Below the pieces are notes generated by a model that worked only from the letters and a program-made list of their open reading frames with translations, searched no databases and was not told the origin of the DNA. 33,848 nt of DNA from a virus: IMG/VR virus record IMGVR_UViG_3300022602_000267, positions 1 through 33,848 of that record; one strand, written 5' to 3'. Position numbers and translations under genes: made by a program. The stretch's first letter is position 1. Every line of letters begins with the position of its first letter. This document shows positions 26,628-33,848 of the stretch, piece by piece.

Positions 26628-28007
26628 TTAGTTAGAAATTTTGCCCATCATGGTTTCATTCTTCAACTTTTTGAAAGCGGAACGAGCCAAATCTTTAGCA
26701 CGGGACATTGGTGTATGTTTAGCACCAGATTTGTCTGTTACAGTAGCAGGAGATTTCTTCCATGGTGTTTCTTTATGCCATGAACGCTCGTCAGCTTCTT
26801 CATTCTTTTTACCATAATAAGCACCTAAAGCCATTTTCTTACGTTCAGCTTTAGATTTACCAGCAAACTTAGGATTTTTAGAATGTATGAAATCATGAAT
26901 CCAATCACCAGCATCAGCATCTTTAGAAAGAACTTCGTTAATCATTGCATCAAGTTCAACATCAGTTGCTGATTCCATTTTAAGATTTGGAAGATTAACA
27001 TGGGGTTCTTTTGCTTTGATAGACTTACGAGCAGTAGTTTCTTCAGCATCTTTTACGGCAGGAGCTTTCATCTCACCATCAGTTTTCAACTGTAATTTAT
27101 AAGATTTAAATTCATTTGCATTTCCACCTTTTACACGACCACGAATCATATCTGTGGTAACTTCATTTGGTTGTGCTGCTGGTGTAGTAACTTCTGATTC
27201 AGATAATTCAACTCCTTCTTTTAATGTGGACAAATGTTTATCCAAACTAGAAAAATTACTTGTGCTATCACCATGAGCCTTAGATGATTTTGAACCTGCA
27301 GGATAGTGGTGCCATTCACCATAACGGTTAATAGAAACTTCACCTTTGGTTGGATGTTTCATTCCTGCACCATAAGTGGTTCTTTTAAATTCCATACCAT
27401 GATTTTTAGCAATAGTATCAAGGTTATCTTCATTCAATTCGACTTCTTCATTGCGTGCTTTAGCAAGATTCTCTGGATGTGAAATTGTATCTTTTTTAGG
27501 ACCTTTAACATCAGCAACAGTCAATGGTTTTTCACCTTTTTGTTTACGGAGATAAGCAGGAACATCGGACTTACGAACTTCTTCACCCATGTTATTGTCG
27601 GTGAAAGTCTCTTGTGGACCACTACCTTTGTTTTCTTTAATCTTTGCTTTTGCTTTTTCTTTCCACTTATGTGCCAAAGTCATTTCTTCTGCATGGTGCA
27701 TCTTTTTCTCATGACCTTTTACTTCTTTTTTAGCAATATCTTTTGCTTCAGGTTTAGTTACACAGTCACCTTCTTCTTTAAGGTCTTTCTCTTTAGGACC
27801 TTTCATTTTATCTAACTCATGTTTAGTTTGGTCACGATGTGCTTTAGCAGCATTACCATAACGATGACCAAGTACCTTTGTACCTGTAGGAGTAGCAATC
27901 TTGGTAGATTTCTTTTCAGGTTCTAACAATAATTTTTTATCTTCTTCAGCAATAACACTATTAACAGCATCAATCATGGATTGGGTAATTTTACTTTTTG
28001 TGAACAT
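26628..28007 (-). CDS. large charged predicted virion-associated protein, 459 aa
   Basis: Starts MFTKSKITQSMIDAVNSVIA followed by EED, where VIAE could be a cleavage point for the head protease. Lys/Glu-rich throughout. It contains NHGMEFKRTTYGAGMKHPTK (about residue 210) and the block GDWIHDFIHSKNPKFAGKSK then AERKKMALGAYYGKK near residue 380, which recurs in other marine T4-like phage proteins. No enzyme motif. It lies between the 500-aa protein and the NadR-like enzyme, in the late transcript. A role in the head core is possible, but by position and composition only. Confidence 0.6.
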   Translation of the reverse strand: MFTKSKITQSMIDAVNSVIAEEDKKLLLEPEKKSTKIATPTGTKVLGHRYGNAAKAHRDQTKHELDKMKGPKEKDLKEEGDCVTKPEAKDIAKKEVKGHEKKMHHAEEMTLAHKWKEKAKAKIKENKGSGPQETFTDNNMGEEVRKSDVPAYLRKQKGEKPLTVADVKGPKKDTISHPENLAKARNEEVELNEDNLDTIAKNHGMEFKRTTYGAGMKHPTKGEVSINRYGEWHHYPAGSKSSKAHGDSTSNFSSLDKHLSTLKEGVELSESEVTTPAAQPNEVTTDMIRGRVKGGNANEFKSYKLQLKTDGEMKAPAVKDAEETTARKSIKAKEPHVNLPNLKMESATDVELDAMINEVLSKDADAGDWIHDFIHSKNPKFAGKSKAERKKMALGAYYGKKNEEADERSWHKETPWKKSPATVTDKSGAKHTPMSRAKDLARSAFKKLKNETMMGKISN

Positions 28008-28019
28008 TTTTAGTCTCCG

Positions 28020-29909
28020 TTATTTGTTCTTTTTCTTCTTTTTAACTATTTCAATACCAATATTTCTGTTGGGGTCTTTATAGGTATCCATGCCCTCTTT
28101 GTTGTCGGCACCACCTAGTGTACCACCTAGACCGGATTCAACATCATTTTGAAAGCCGTTATATTCTTTAATGGTCTTTCTAAATTTCTTAAATTCTTTC
28201 TTTGGAGCAGTATAAGCACTATCTCCTAATGGATTTGGTGTGATACCTGCCGGCATTGCTGTGCTAGCAGGATTTGCGTTACTATATTCTTCACCTTCAC
28301 TATATGTCTGATTGCCTAATCCAGCACCGCCAGTTAAACCACTACCGTTTGTTCTTGTATTCCAAGTATTGCCTAGGCCGTCAGGACGACCAAGAGCTGA
28401 TTCTTTACCAGACTTGTCGATACCACGTTTCTTTAGTTTGATTTTGTCTTTGTCTTGCTGGAAGTTGCTTTCTTTGGCTTTGTTGTAGACTTTCGTGATT
28501 GGCTGGCTTTCTTCGTAGGCTGCGTGCCACGCACCGCCGGAGTGGCCTTTGTTGAAGTTGTCTTTTCTGGCGCCCGTGTTGCCTTTAACTTGGTCTTGTC
28601 CAGGGGGAACAATGGATCCTTGGTTGTCGGGTTTGATGTCGGCTGGACCTTTTGCTCTTGGACTGGAGTAATTGGTTTTAACTTTAAGAAATCGATTATT
28701 CGTTTTAACATTATTTTCTTCCTCAATTTTAAATTTACGATTCAGCCAATCTTCAGCCGTTTCGTTTACGGTATTTGAATCAAGAAAAACCTTAGTGTTT
28801 TCATATACTTCATGGATATCATATTCTTTAGTACGGATATCACCCGTATTATCGAAAACAATAAAATTTTTAAATGATTCGGTGAAATATTTAGTATTTC
28901 TCTGTGATTTAGACCATTTGTCCTGTCTGACGGATTCTACCATCATTCTGGACAACAGAGAATTACGTTCTTTACTTACTTCATCGGTGGTATTCACAAA
29001 AATCATCATGGTTTCATATCCAAGACTTTCCAATTCTTCTTTGATATGTGAAATTCTATCTCTATCATCTGCTGGTCCATTAATGATTAGTGGACCACGG
29101 TTACGAATGGCTTCTCTACGGAAATCATTGGTTTTTTCAGATAATTTTTGTTTATCTCCCAAGTAATCTTGAGCTTGAATAAAATTCAATTCCACAATCT
29201 GAGATTCAGCAATGGCTTCACGAATAATGATATCTTTACCTGAACCTGGACCACCAGTTACAAAGATTGCTTTGAATTGCCCGTGGTTATATGATTCGTG
29301 TAATCCCATACCTTTGCGAGTATCATTCATCAACTCTTTAGCGTGTGTATCGGATACATGAGCAGGAACACCTTTACGAAACTCATCAAAGTTTTTATTC
29401 TTTGCGTGTTCTCTCATCTTGGTGCCAGATACACCTTCGGATCCCTCAGCATCAGGATCACGATGTCCTGCTGAGTGAACAGTAATCTTTTTGAAATGAT
29501 ATTTACCATGACCAGCTTCAACACCATTATATTTGTGTAATAAGTGGTGCATTTCTTTAACACGGTCAGAACCAACCACAACATGAAGGTGATTTACACC
29601 TTTCTTGTGTAATTCAGCTGCATGGTGTAGAATTGTTGGATGTTCTTTTGATGCTTTTTCAAAATGTGTGTCTGGAGAATAACGCTTTAAATGTTTTACT
29701 TTTTGTGTGCCACTTAATGGATTCTTTTTGGCATCTTGTGAATGTGAAACTACAACAGAATGGTCGGCGTTATGCTTTTTAGCTACTTCTTTAACTTTAT
29801 CAATTAATTTCAAGTGACCTGTGGTAGGAGGATTCATGCGACCAAAGGTCATCGCATGGTGTTTACCAGATGATTCTTCTTCTTTGAGGATTTCTAAAAA
29901 TGATTTCAT
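28020..29909 (-). CDS. bifunctional nucleotidyltransferase/kinase with capsid-targeting-like start (NadR-like), 629 aa
   Basis: Residues 1-10 (MKSFLEILKE) resemble the T4 capsid-targeting peptide. Residues 18-170 form an NMN adenylyltransferase-like domain: MTFGRMNPPTTGHLKLIDKV with G31-H32 of the H-x-G-H region, and SGTKMR (161-166) as the second motif. Residues 212-380 are a P-loop kinase: VTGGPGSGKD (219-226), then PLIINGPADDRDRISHI. This is the domain order of NadR (adenylyltransferase plus ribosylnicotinamide kinase), so NAD metabolism is the best guess; the kinase could act elsewhere. The last 230 residues are disordered. Start at 29909, one base after the stop of the gene before; the longer frame begins at TTG. 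Confidence 0.75.
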   Translation of the reverse strand: MKSFLEILKEEESSGKHHAMTFGRMNPPTTGHLKLIDKVKEVAKKHNADHSVVVSHSQDAKKNPLSGTQKVKHLKRYSPDTHFEKASKEHPTILHHAAELHKKGVNHLHVVVGSDRVKEMHHLLHKYNGVEAGHGKYHFKKITVHSAGHRDPDAEGSEGVSGTKMREHAKNKNFDEFRKGVPAHVSDTHAKELMNDTRKGMGLHESYNHGQFKAIFVTGGPGSGKDIIIREAIAESQIVELNFIQAQDYLGDKQKLSEKTNDFRREAIRNRGPLIINGPADDRDRISHIKEELESLGYETMMIFVNTTDEVSKERNSLLSRMMVESVRQDKWSKSQRNTKYFTESFKNFIVFDNTGDIRTKEYDIHEVYENTKVFLDSNTVNETAEDWLNRKFKIEEENNVKTNNRFLKVKTNYSSPRAKGPADIKPDNQGSIVPPGQDQVKGNTGARKDNFNKGHSGGAWHAAYEESQPITKVYNKAKESNFQQDKDKIKLKKRGIDKSGKESALGRPDGLGNTWNTRTNGSGLTGGAGLGNQTYSEGEEYSNANPASTAMPAGITPNPLGDSAYTAPKKEFKKFRKTIKEYNGFQNDVESGLGGTLGGADNKEGMDTYKDPNRNIGIEIVKKKKKNK

Positions 29910-29910
29910 G

Positions 29911-30483
29911 TTATGGTGTTGCGCCAATCTTCATATTTGTTAAAGGACCATTATTGTGTTTTACTTGTAAACCAAATACACGATGACCTTTACTATGTTC
30001 ACTTTCATGTGCATGAACAGGAATTAAAGATTCGCCACCTTTATGAAAAGATAAGTGGTGAGCATTTCTAATCTTATGATACATTTCATTATCTGATGGA
30101 TCAGTAGCGTGAGCATGAGCTTTCTTATCGTGGCCACCAGAACCATGAACTTTAACATAAGGTAATGCATGTTCTGCATTTCCTTTTATGTATGTGTGTA
30201 GGATATGATGTTTTAGTTCTTCAGGATGACTCTTGGACATTTTAGTATATCCTTTGTGTAGTTTATCCCTTACTTCTTTATTAACACTACGAGCATGTTC
30301 ACTTGCTTTATGATAAAGTTCATTATTCCTATATTCAGGATTCTCTACTTTTTTTTCAGTATCCAAATGTTTTGGACCATTAACTGCTCTTTGAGCTTTA
30401 GCTTTAACAGTACCAAGATTATGTTTTTTCATAAATTCTTGGTGACGTTTTTCTACATGACCGTGGATATCGTATTCGCTCAT
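29911..30483 (-). CDS. His-rich hypothetical protein, 190 aa
   Basis: Very rich in His and Lys: SEYDIHGHVEKRHQEFMKKH at the start, later PVHAHESEHSKGHRVFGLQV. No capsid-targeting start. It lies 4 bases after the 259-aa His-rich gene, in another frame, and could have been one protein with it in a relative. GGGA lies 8 bases before the ATG. The ending HRVFGLQVKHNNGPLTNMKI is more ordered than the rest. Function unknown; His clusters may bind metal. Confidence 0.65.
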   Translation of the reverse strand: MSEYDIHGHVEKRHQEFMKKHNLGTVKAKAQRAVNGPKHLDTEKKVENPEYRNNELYHKASEHARSVNKEVRDKLHKGYTKMSKSHPEELKHHILHTYIKGNAEHALPYVKVHGSGGHDKKAHAHATDPSDNEMYHKIRNAHHLSFHKGGESLIPVHAHESEHSKGHRVFGLQVKHNNGPLTNMKIGATP

Positions 30484-30487
30484 CTTA

Positions 30488-31267
30488 TTATCCCAAATGT
30501 TTCGTTAAGAAATGACCAAGTTCTTGTGTACCACCATTGTGGAAACCAATTGATTTAGTTTTACTTGATTTGGCAGACAAACCAAGGTAGTGGTGTTTGG
30601 CTGAAGCTGGCTTTTTGTGGAATTTAACAGCAATATCGGATGGATTTTCTTGTTGTGAAGCTTTGATTCCTGTTTTCTTCTCAATATCAGCAGGCTTAGG
30701 AGTTAAATGAACTTCATGTACACCTTCATAACCTTTTTTCTTAGCGTGCTCATGGAAAACTCTGGCTTGTTCTTTTGCTCTATCTTCCTGAGTTTTTACT
30801 TCATGTGTACCATATTTTTTATCATGGTCAGCTAAATGAGATTTGTGATATTTGTCCTGTGCCTCATGCTCGTGGTCGATATATTTACCACCATTTAAAT
30901 GTTTTGCCAATTGAGTTTCGTTGTAACCACCACGGTGTGGATTGATAGCATGAGATGCTTTCTTGGCACCTTCATGTTTGGCTTTTTCTTCGGCCGACAT
31001 TGGTGGTTTTTTGGCCAATTCTTCCAAATATTCCTCATGCAACTTATCTACCAGAATCATATCGTGATCCTTTTTTAGTTCTTGAGCAACTTCATGTGGT
31101 GTTAAATGACCGGAGATTGTGTTGGTCAATTCACCAAATTTGTTGTGTAGATGATAAACATTTTTATCTGCATCATGTGTTAATTTATACATTCCTTTGG
31201 TAGGATGATAAAAAGAATGATGACCTTTTTTAATTTCTTCTTTTAAAAAACTTAAAAATGATTTCAT
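30488..31267 (-). CDS. His-rich protein with capsid-targeting-like start, 259 aa
   Basis: Starts MKSFLSFLKEEIKK, aligned with the T4 targeting peptide MKTYQEFIAE. The remainder is His/Lys/Glu-rich. Ordered stretches: HPTKGMYKLTHDADKNVYHL, RGGYNETQLAKHLNGGKYID, and near the C-terminus PSDIAVKFHKKPASAKHHYL then GLSAKSSKTKSIGFHNGG. Such stretches recur in large phage virion proteins. Its start overlaps the end of the ligase-like gene (ATGA). Likely packed in the head; enzymatic role unknown. Confidence 0.65.
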   Translation of the reverse strand: MKSFLSFLKEEIKKGHHSFYHPTKGMYKLTHDADKNVYHLHNKFGELTNTISGHLTPHEVAQELKKDHDMILVDKLHEEYLEELAKKPPMSAEEKAKHEGAKKASHAINPHRGGYNETQLAKHLNGGKYIDHEHEAQDKYHKSHLADHDKKYGTHEVKTQEDRAKEQARVFHEHAKKKGYEGVHEVHLTPKPADIEKKTGIKASQQENPSDIAVKFHKKPASAKHHYLGLSAKSSKTKSIGFHNGGTQELGHFLTKHLG

Positions 31268-32454
31268 TTTCTGACTTTCAATAAATTCTGTTTAGCAAAT
31301 TCTGCACGATTAACCAATTTGGTTGGTTGATTATCGTGGTGAACAACAAAACCTTCAGGTTTGGATTTCTTACCATCAATGTGATGTTGATAGTGTCCTT
31401 CGTGTGTTTCTAAAGACTTCACCAAAGTATTTTTGGCTTGGTGTAAATGATGGTGCATTGAGAATAGGTTACCATAGTGTTCTTTGTGTTTTTCAACATG
31501 AGCAATTTGGTGTTTACCTTCGTTACGTTTTTCTTCTTTACTTTTATCTGTTTTGACCTTGGCAGCCATCTTTTCATGTTCACCGTGTAAATGTTCTTTA
31601 AAACCTTTAACACTTGGAACTTCATCGTGTCTTACTGTCTTGTTTATGTATGTGGCAAGGTGGCCATGTTCTCCACTATGTTTTGGATGAACGGCATTAT
31701 ACATCTTATGACCATGAGTATCATGAATATCTTTAGCGGCATTCATGTGTTTATGGAACTCTTTTTCACGTTCAGCAGTATGTTTTACCTTGCTGGTATC
31801 GTGTTCAGCGCCATGAATATGGACATCTGGATGTTCTTTGAATTTACTTACATCAACATGGGGTGAAGCGTGTTTCATTTCATGGTCGTATTCGTGGTGT
31901 ACTACCACACCAACTTTAGACTTTTTAATCTTTTCTGCTTCTTTACCTTTGGCAGTATAGGTAATAGTGTTTGGAGTAAAAGAAACATCACCTTTAGCCT
32001 CAACGATATAACTTTCGTGTAGGTGTTTGGTATCAGCATGGTGCATTAAGTCACCTTGAAATACGCCATGTTTAGGTGTTACTTTAGGTAGATGTTTGAG
32101 TGCGTGTTTAAGTGTGTGTGCTAGACCTGGAGCGTGGCCATGATTTCTATCGATGTCCGCTTCAGTATGATTGATTTTTGGATTCTTATTGAAGGCAGAT
32201 TTGGTTGCCACAAAGAATTTACCATTCTTAGGATGATGACCAAAAACAATCGATGGTGAACCGTCATATTTCATGGTCAGATTTGTATTTTTATGACCAC
32301 CAGTCATATGTGCATGAGCTTTCATCAAAGCTGCATGAGCATGTTCAAAACCTTCGTGACCATGCATCAACGGTCTATCTTCAGCATGATGAATATGTTT
32401 CAACTCCGAACTCTGTTCGGCCTCTTCTTTTAAGAATGATTTAAATGATAGCAT
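31264..32454 (-). CDS. His-rich, capsid-targeted, ligase-like nucleotidyltransferase candidate, 396 aa
   Basis: Starts MLSFKSFLKEEAEQ (targeting-like). It looks like a family recurring in T4-like marine phages (I believe DUF6267). Motifs of covalent nucleotidyltransferases (DNA/RNA ligases, capping enzymes) appear in order: K62-Y-D-G65 (motif I), GKFFVATKSAF, GVFQGDL at about 130 (motif III-like), and EGFVV at 367 with K379-L-V (motifs IV and V). If real, Lys62 would carry AMP. Nine of the first 50 residues are His. First gene of the late transcript: an exact TATAAATA lies about 46 bases upstream and GAAAG before the ATG. The longer frame to 32481 is rejected for that reason. Confidence 0.65.
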   Translation of the reverse strand: MLSFKSFLKEEAEQSSELKHIHHAEDRPLMHGHEGFEHAHAALMKAHAHMTGGHKNTNLTMKYDGSPSIVFGHHPKNGKFFVATKSAFNKNPKINHTEADIDRNHGHAPGLAHTLKHALKHLPKVTPKHGVFQGDLMHHADTKHLHESYIVEAKGDVSFTPNTITYTAKGKEAEKIKKSKVGVVVHHEYDHEMKHASPHVDVSKFKEHPDVHIHGAEHDTSKVKHTAEREKEFHKHMNAAKDIHDTHGHKMYNAVHPKHSGEHGHLATYINKTVRHDEVPSVKGFKEHLHGEHEKMAAKVKTDKSKEEKRNEGKHQIAHVEKHKEHYGNLFSMHHHLHQAKNTLVKSLETHEGHYQHHIDGKKSKPEGFVVHHDNQPTKLVNRAEFAKQNLLKVRK

Positions 32455-32499
32455 GAATTTCTTTCTAGATTTGCAACACACTTTGGTTGCCGGACACCT

Positions 32500-32507
32500 T
32501 ATTTATA
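32500..32507 (-). promoter_or_regulatory. T4-like late promoter of the head-protein operon
   Basis: Exact TATAAATA on the minus strand, in the 123-base gap before the ligase-like gene. Expected transcription start near 32494. Nothing else is evident in the gap (32455-32577) apart from a weak opposing 38-codon frame. Confidence 0.8.
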
Positions 32508-32577
32508 CAACTTTTAAGTTAATATGGTGAAACTGTGGAAAGATTGGCTTAGATACATAGTGCCAAAATTGTTGGAT

Positions 32578-33297
32578 TTAAAACTTGGTTCCTTCAAAAT
32601 CCATCCAATAAGTGGCCATTTTACCTTTACCTTCAAGTAAGTAAAAAGGTAGAGTATGGATTAAACCCCGACTGGAGTTATAGTATATCAGGTCTTTAGG
32701 TCCACGGTCAAGCGAAAATGCAAAATGTGTTGTTCCTGTATCACCCCCGATAAAGATTTCGGCAGTCTGGATATGGTTGATATTTTCCATGAAGCCAAAA
32801 CTATATTTGAAATGTATTGGAATCAATTCTTCATGGCCAAATGGATATTTACCAACACAGATAAGTTTTTCGTAATCATCATATTCTGGCGCACTATACT
32901 TATTACAAATGGTTTCAAGTAATTTTGGTGGCCAATTTCTGTAGGTATTATAAGGCGCATCAAACAATGGAAAAATAACAATCTTCTTTTCCATTTCTAA
33001 TTTGTTTGGAACTGTTACTAAATCTCCAGAGATATCTCTAAAGTCCCAAACATTCACTCTACGCCATGGCAGAGTTTCTTGTCCTTCGAAATCAGAAAAG
33101 TAATTAGTTACCAATAAAAGAAATGTATAAAATTCCTGTACATATTTCTCAGAACTTATTGCTTCCGGCTTTAAATGAAATCGAATCTGTGGATTATTAT
33201 TAGTTTTTCTAATATGTTCCAATACATTACAGACACCAAGTAAATCACCATTGCGTAATGGTCCACCAAAAGTACCAGGTTCAATATTAATAATCAA
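32578..33297 (-). CDS. GT9-like glycosyltransferase, 239 aa
   Basis: The C-terminal half fits the family of ADP-heptose-type (GT9) glycosyltransferases: an Ile/Phe-rich strand, then the G-D-T-G-x2-H-x-A element FIGGDTGTTHFAFSLDRGPK that binds nucleotide sugar, and LIYYNSSRGLIHTLPFYLLE. The N-terminal half (PGTFGGPLRNGDLLGVCNVL) also matches the GT-B fold. Shorter than bacterial heptosyltransferases (about 330). It may modify phage DNA, virion proteins or host LPS. Overlaps the next gene by 4 bases and is downstream of it. Confidence 0.65.
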   Translation of the reverse strand: MIINIEPGTFGGPLRNGDLLGVCNVLEHIRKTNNNPQIRFHLKPEAISSEKYVQEFYTFLLLVTNYFSDFEGQETLPWRRVNVWDFRDISGDLVTVPNKLEMEKKIVIFPLFDAPYNTYRNWPPKLLETICNKYSAPEYDDYEKLICVGKYPFGHEELIPIHFKYSFGFMENINHIQTAEIFIGGDTGTTHFAFSLDRGPKDLIYYNSSRGLIHTLPFYLLEGKGKMATYWMDFEGTKF

Positions 33298-33848
33298 AGT
33301 AGTGCCTCCAAATCTTTAGCGTGAACTAGTTTTGCTTTACGGTTCAAATAGAAATGTTTTTCAAATACTTTATTGATATCCTTACCATCGTCCCAAGATA
33401 CATTATCACCTACACGGAACTCAGGTTTCCAATCTTCTGCTTTCCATACACAATAAAGTGGAACATTACAGAGGTCTGCCAACATACCGACACCAGTAAA
33501 ATTGGTGATAAATGGTTTCTTTAGATTCTTAATGATGTAAGCATTGGTCAACATATCATTATCAAAATTAATAAACTCACAATCTTTTAAATAAGATAAT
33601 ACATGAGTTTCTCTACGATTATCAATCTCACCAACCGCCCATCTATCACCAACATAATAGGCATCTTTAATTTCAATATCCATCTCTGGTGTTAATACAA
33701 CAAATTTATCATTTACTTCAAACATCAAATCATATTTGTCCCTTAACCAATTCTCATATCGACAGGTTTCAATCGGTCTATCAGGATCACCTTTAGTTTC
33801 ACGGCTTGGCCACGAACTTAATTGAATCATATCGCCATAAGGAATGAT
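33294..33848 (-). CDS. glycosyltransferase-like protein, 5' end outside the window
   Basis: The frame stays open to the window edge: codons before the first in-frame ATG (33830) read IIPYGD, leading into MIQLSSWPSRETKGDPDRPI. So the true start lies outside. The end contains PFITNFTGVGMLADLCNVPL followed by YCVWKAEDW, which has the form of the nucleotide-sugar end of a GT9-like enzyme (T-N/D-x-x-G-x-x-x-L-A-x-x-x-x-V-P). With the neighbouring gene it may form a two-enzyme sugar-transfer pair, or one older gene duplicated. Moderate certainty only. Confidence 0.6.
   Translation of the reverse strand: MIPYGDMIQLSSWPSRETKGDPDRPIETCRYENWLRDKYDLMFEVNDKFVVLTPEMDIEIKDAYYVGDRWAVGEIDNRRETHVLSYLKDCEFINFDNDMLTNAYIIKNLKKPFITNFTGVGMLADLCNVPLYCVWKAEDWKPEFRVGDNVSWDDGKDINKVFEKHFYLNRKAKLVHAKDLEALL

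Noticed and set aside
28433-28726. Minus-strand 97-codon frame rich in Lys, Thr and Pro inside the NadR-like gene
   Set aside because: It is an out-of-frame reading of the disordered tail of that gene, with no ribosome binding site.
28672-29166. Plus-strand 164-codon frame opposite the NadR-like kinase domain
   Set aside because: It is the antisense of a well-supported coding region and has no start signal.
32524-32640. Plus-strand 38-codon frame starting MVKLWKDWLRYIVPK
   Set aside because: No ribosome binding site; it overlaps the end of the GT9-like gene on the other strand. Possible but not supported.
1-33848. tRNA genes, CRISPR arrays, insertion sequences, integrase or attachment site
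   Set aside because: None was seen on reading both strands. A tRNA scan would settle the first.

Overview
The window is a piece of a T4-like tailed phage (myovirus) genome, AT-rich and transcribed almost wholly from the minus strand. The main evidence is a T4-type gene set: FEN-family RNase H, a gp61-type primase, NrdA and NrdB, a GroES-like co-chaperonin, SegE-like and NUMOD3-type GIY-YIG endonucleases, T4-like late promoters (TATAAATA) and several proteins with a T4-like capsid-targeting N-terminus. The phage IscU is very close to the proteobacterial form, which suggests a gamma- or betaproteobacterial host. No tRNA, CRISPR array or integrase was seen.

Layout. (1) 1-5340: a tightly packed early region of very small genes (30-150 aa), mostly overlapping by ATGA or TAATG junctions. 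It includes a GP88-like protein, a T5orf172-type GIY-YIG protein, a lone sigma-70 region 4 protein and a protein with an H-NS-like N-terminus. (2) 5340-12420: further accessory operons with a Cys-rich protein, GroES, a GalE-like epimerase and a large metallopeptidase/VWA protein. One small plus-strand gene lies at 6579-6734. (3) 12467-20437: replication and nucleotide metabolism, with a nucleotidyltransferase, a DUF6433-like protein, RNase H, a SegE-like protein, an antisense homing endonuclease, nrdB, erpA-like, iscU, nrdA and primase. (4) 20465-24378: lysis genes (coiled-coil membrane protein, holin, GH19 endolysin, lipoprotein, nested Rz/Rz1-type spanins) plus two conserved small proteins. 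(5) 24444-32454: late virion genes. These are a predicted virion protein behind a strong terminator, two large repetitive charged proteins, and three or four His-rich proteins that begin with a capsid-targeting-like peptide, among them a NadR-like nucleotidyltransferase/kinase and a probable covalent nucleotidyltransferase (ligase-like fold). (6) 32578-33848: two GT9-like glycosyltransferase genes, the second running off the window.

How it may work together. Five clear sigma-70-type promoters (-35 TTGACR or TTGTGG, -10 TAYAAT) begin early or middle operons. At four of them, and duplicated near the fifth, lies a 16-bp inverted repeat, GTTGYTNNNNWACAAC in the reading direction of the operon. 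This looks like a shared operator or activator site. It is the strongest undescribed regulatory signal here. Two further systems deserve attention: an iron-sulfur assembly pair (iscU and an erpA-like gene) placed exactly between nrdA and nrdB, and a set of enzymes that appear to be tagged for packaging in the head and delivery into the cell with the DNA.
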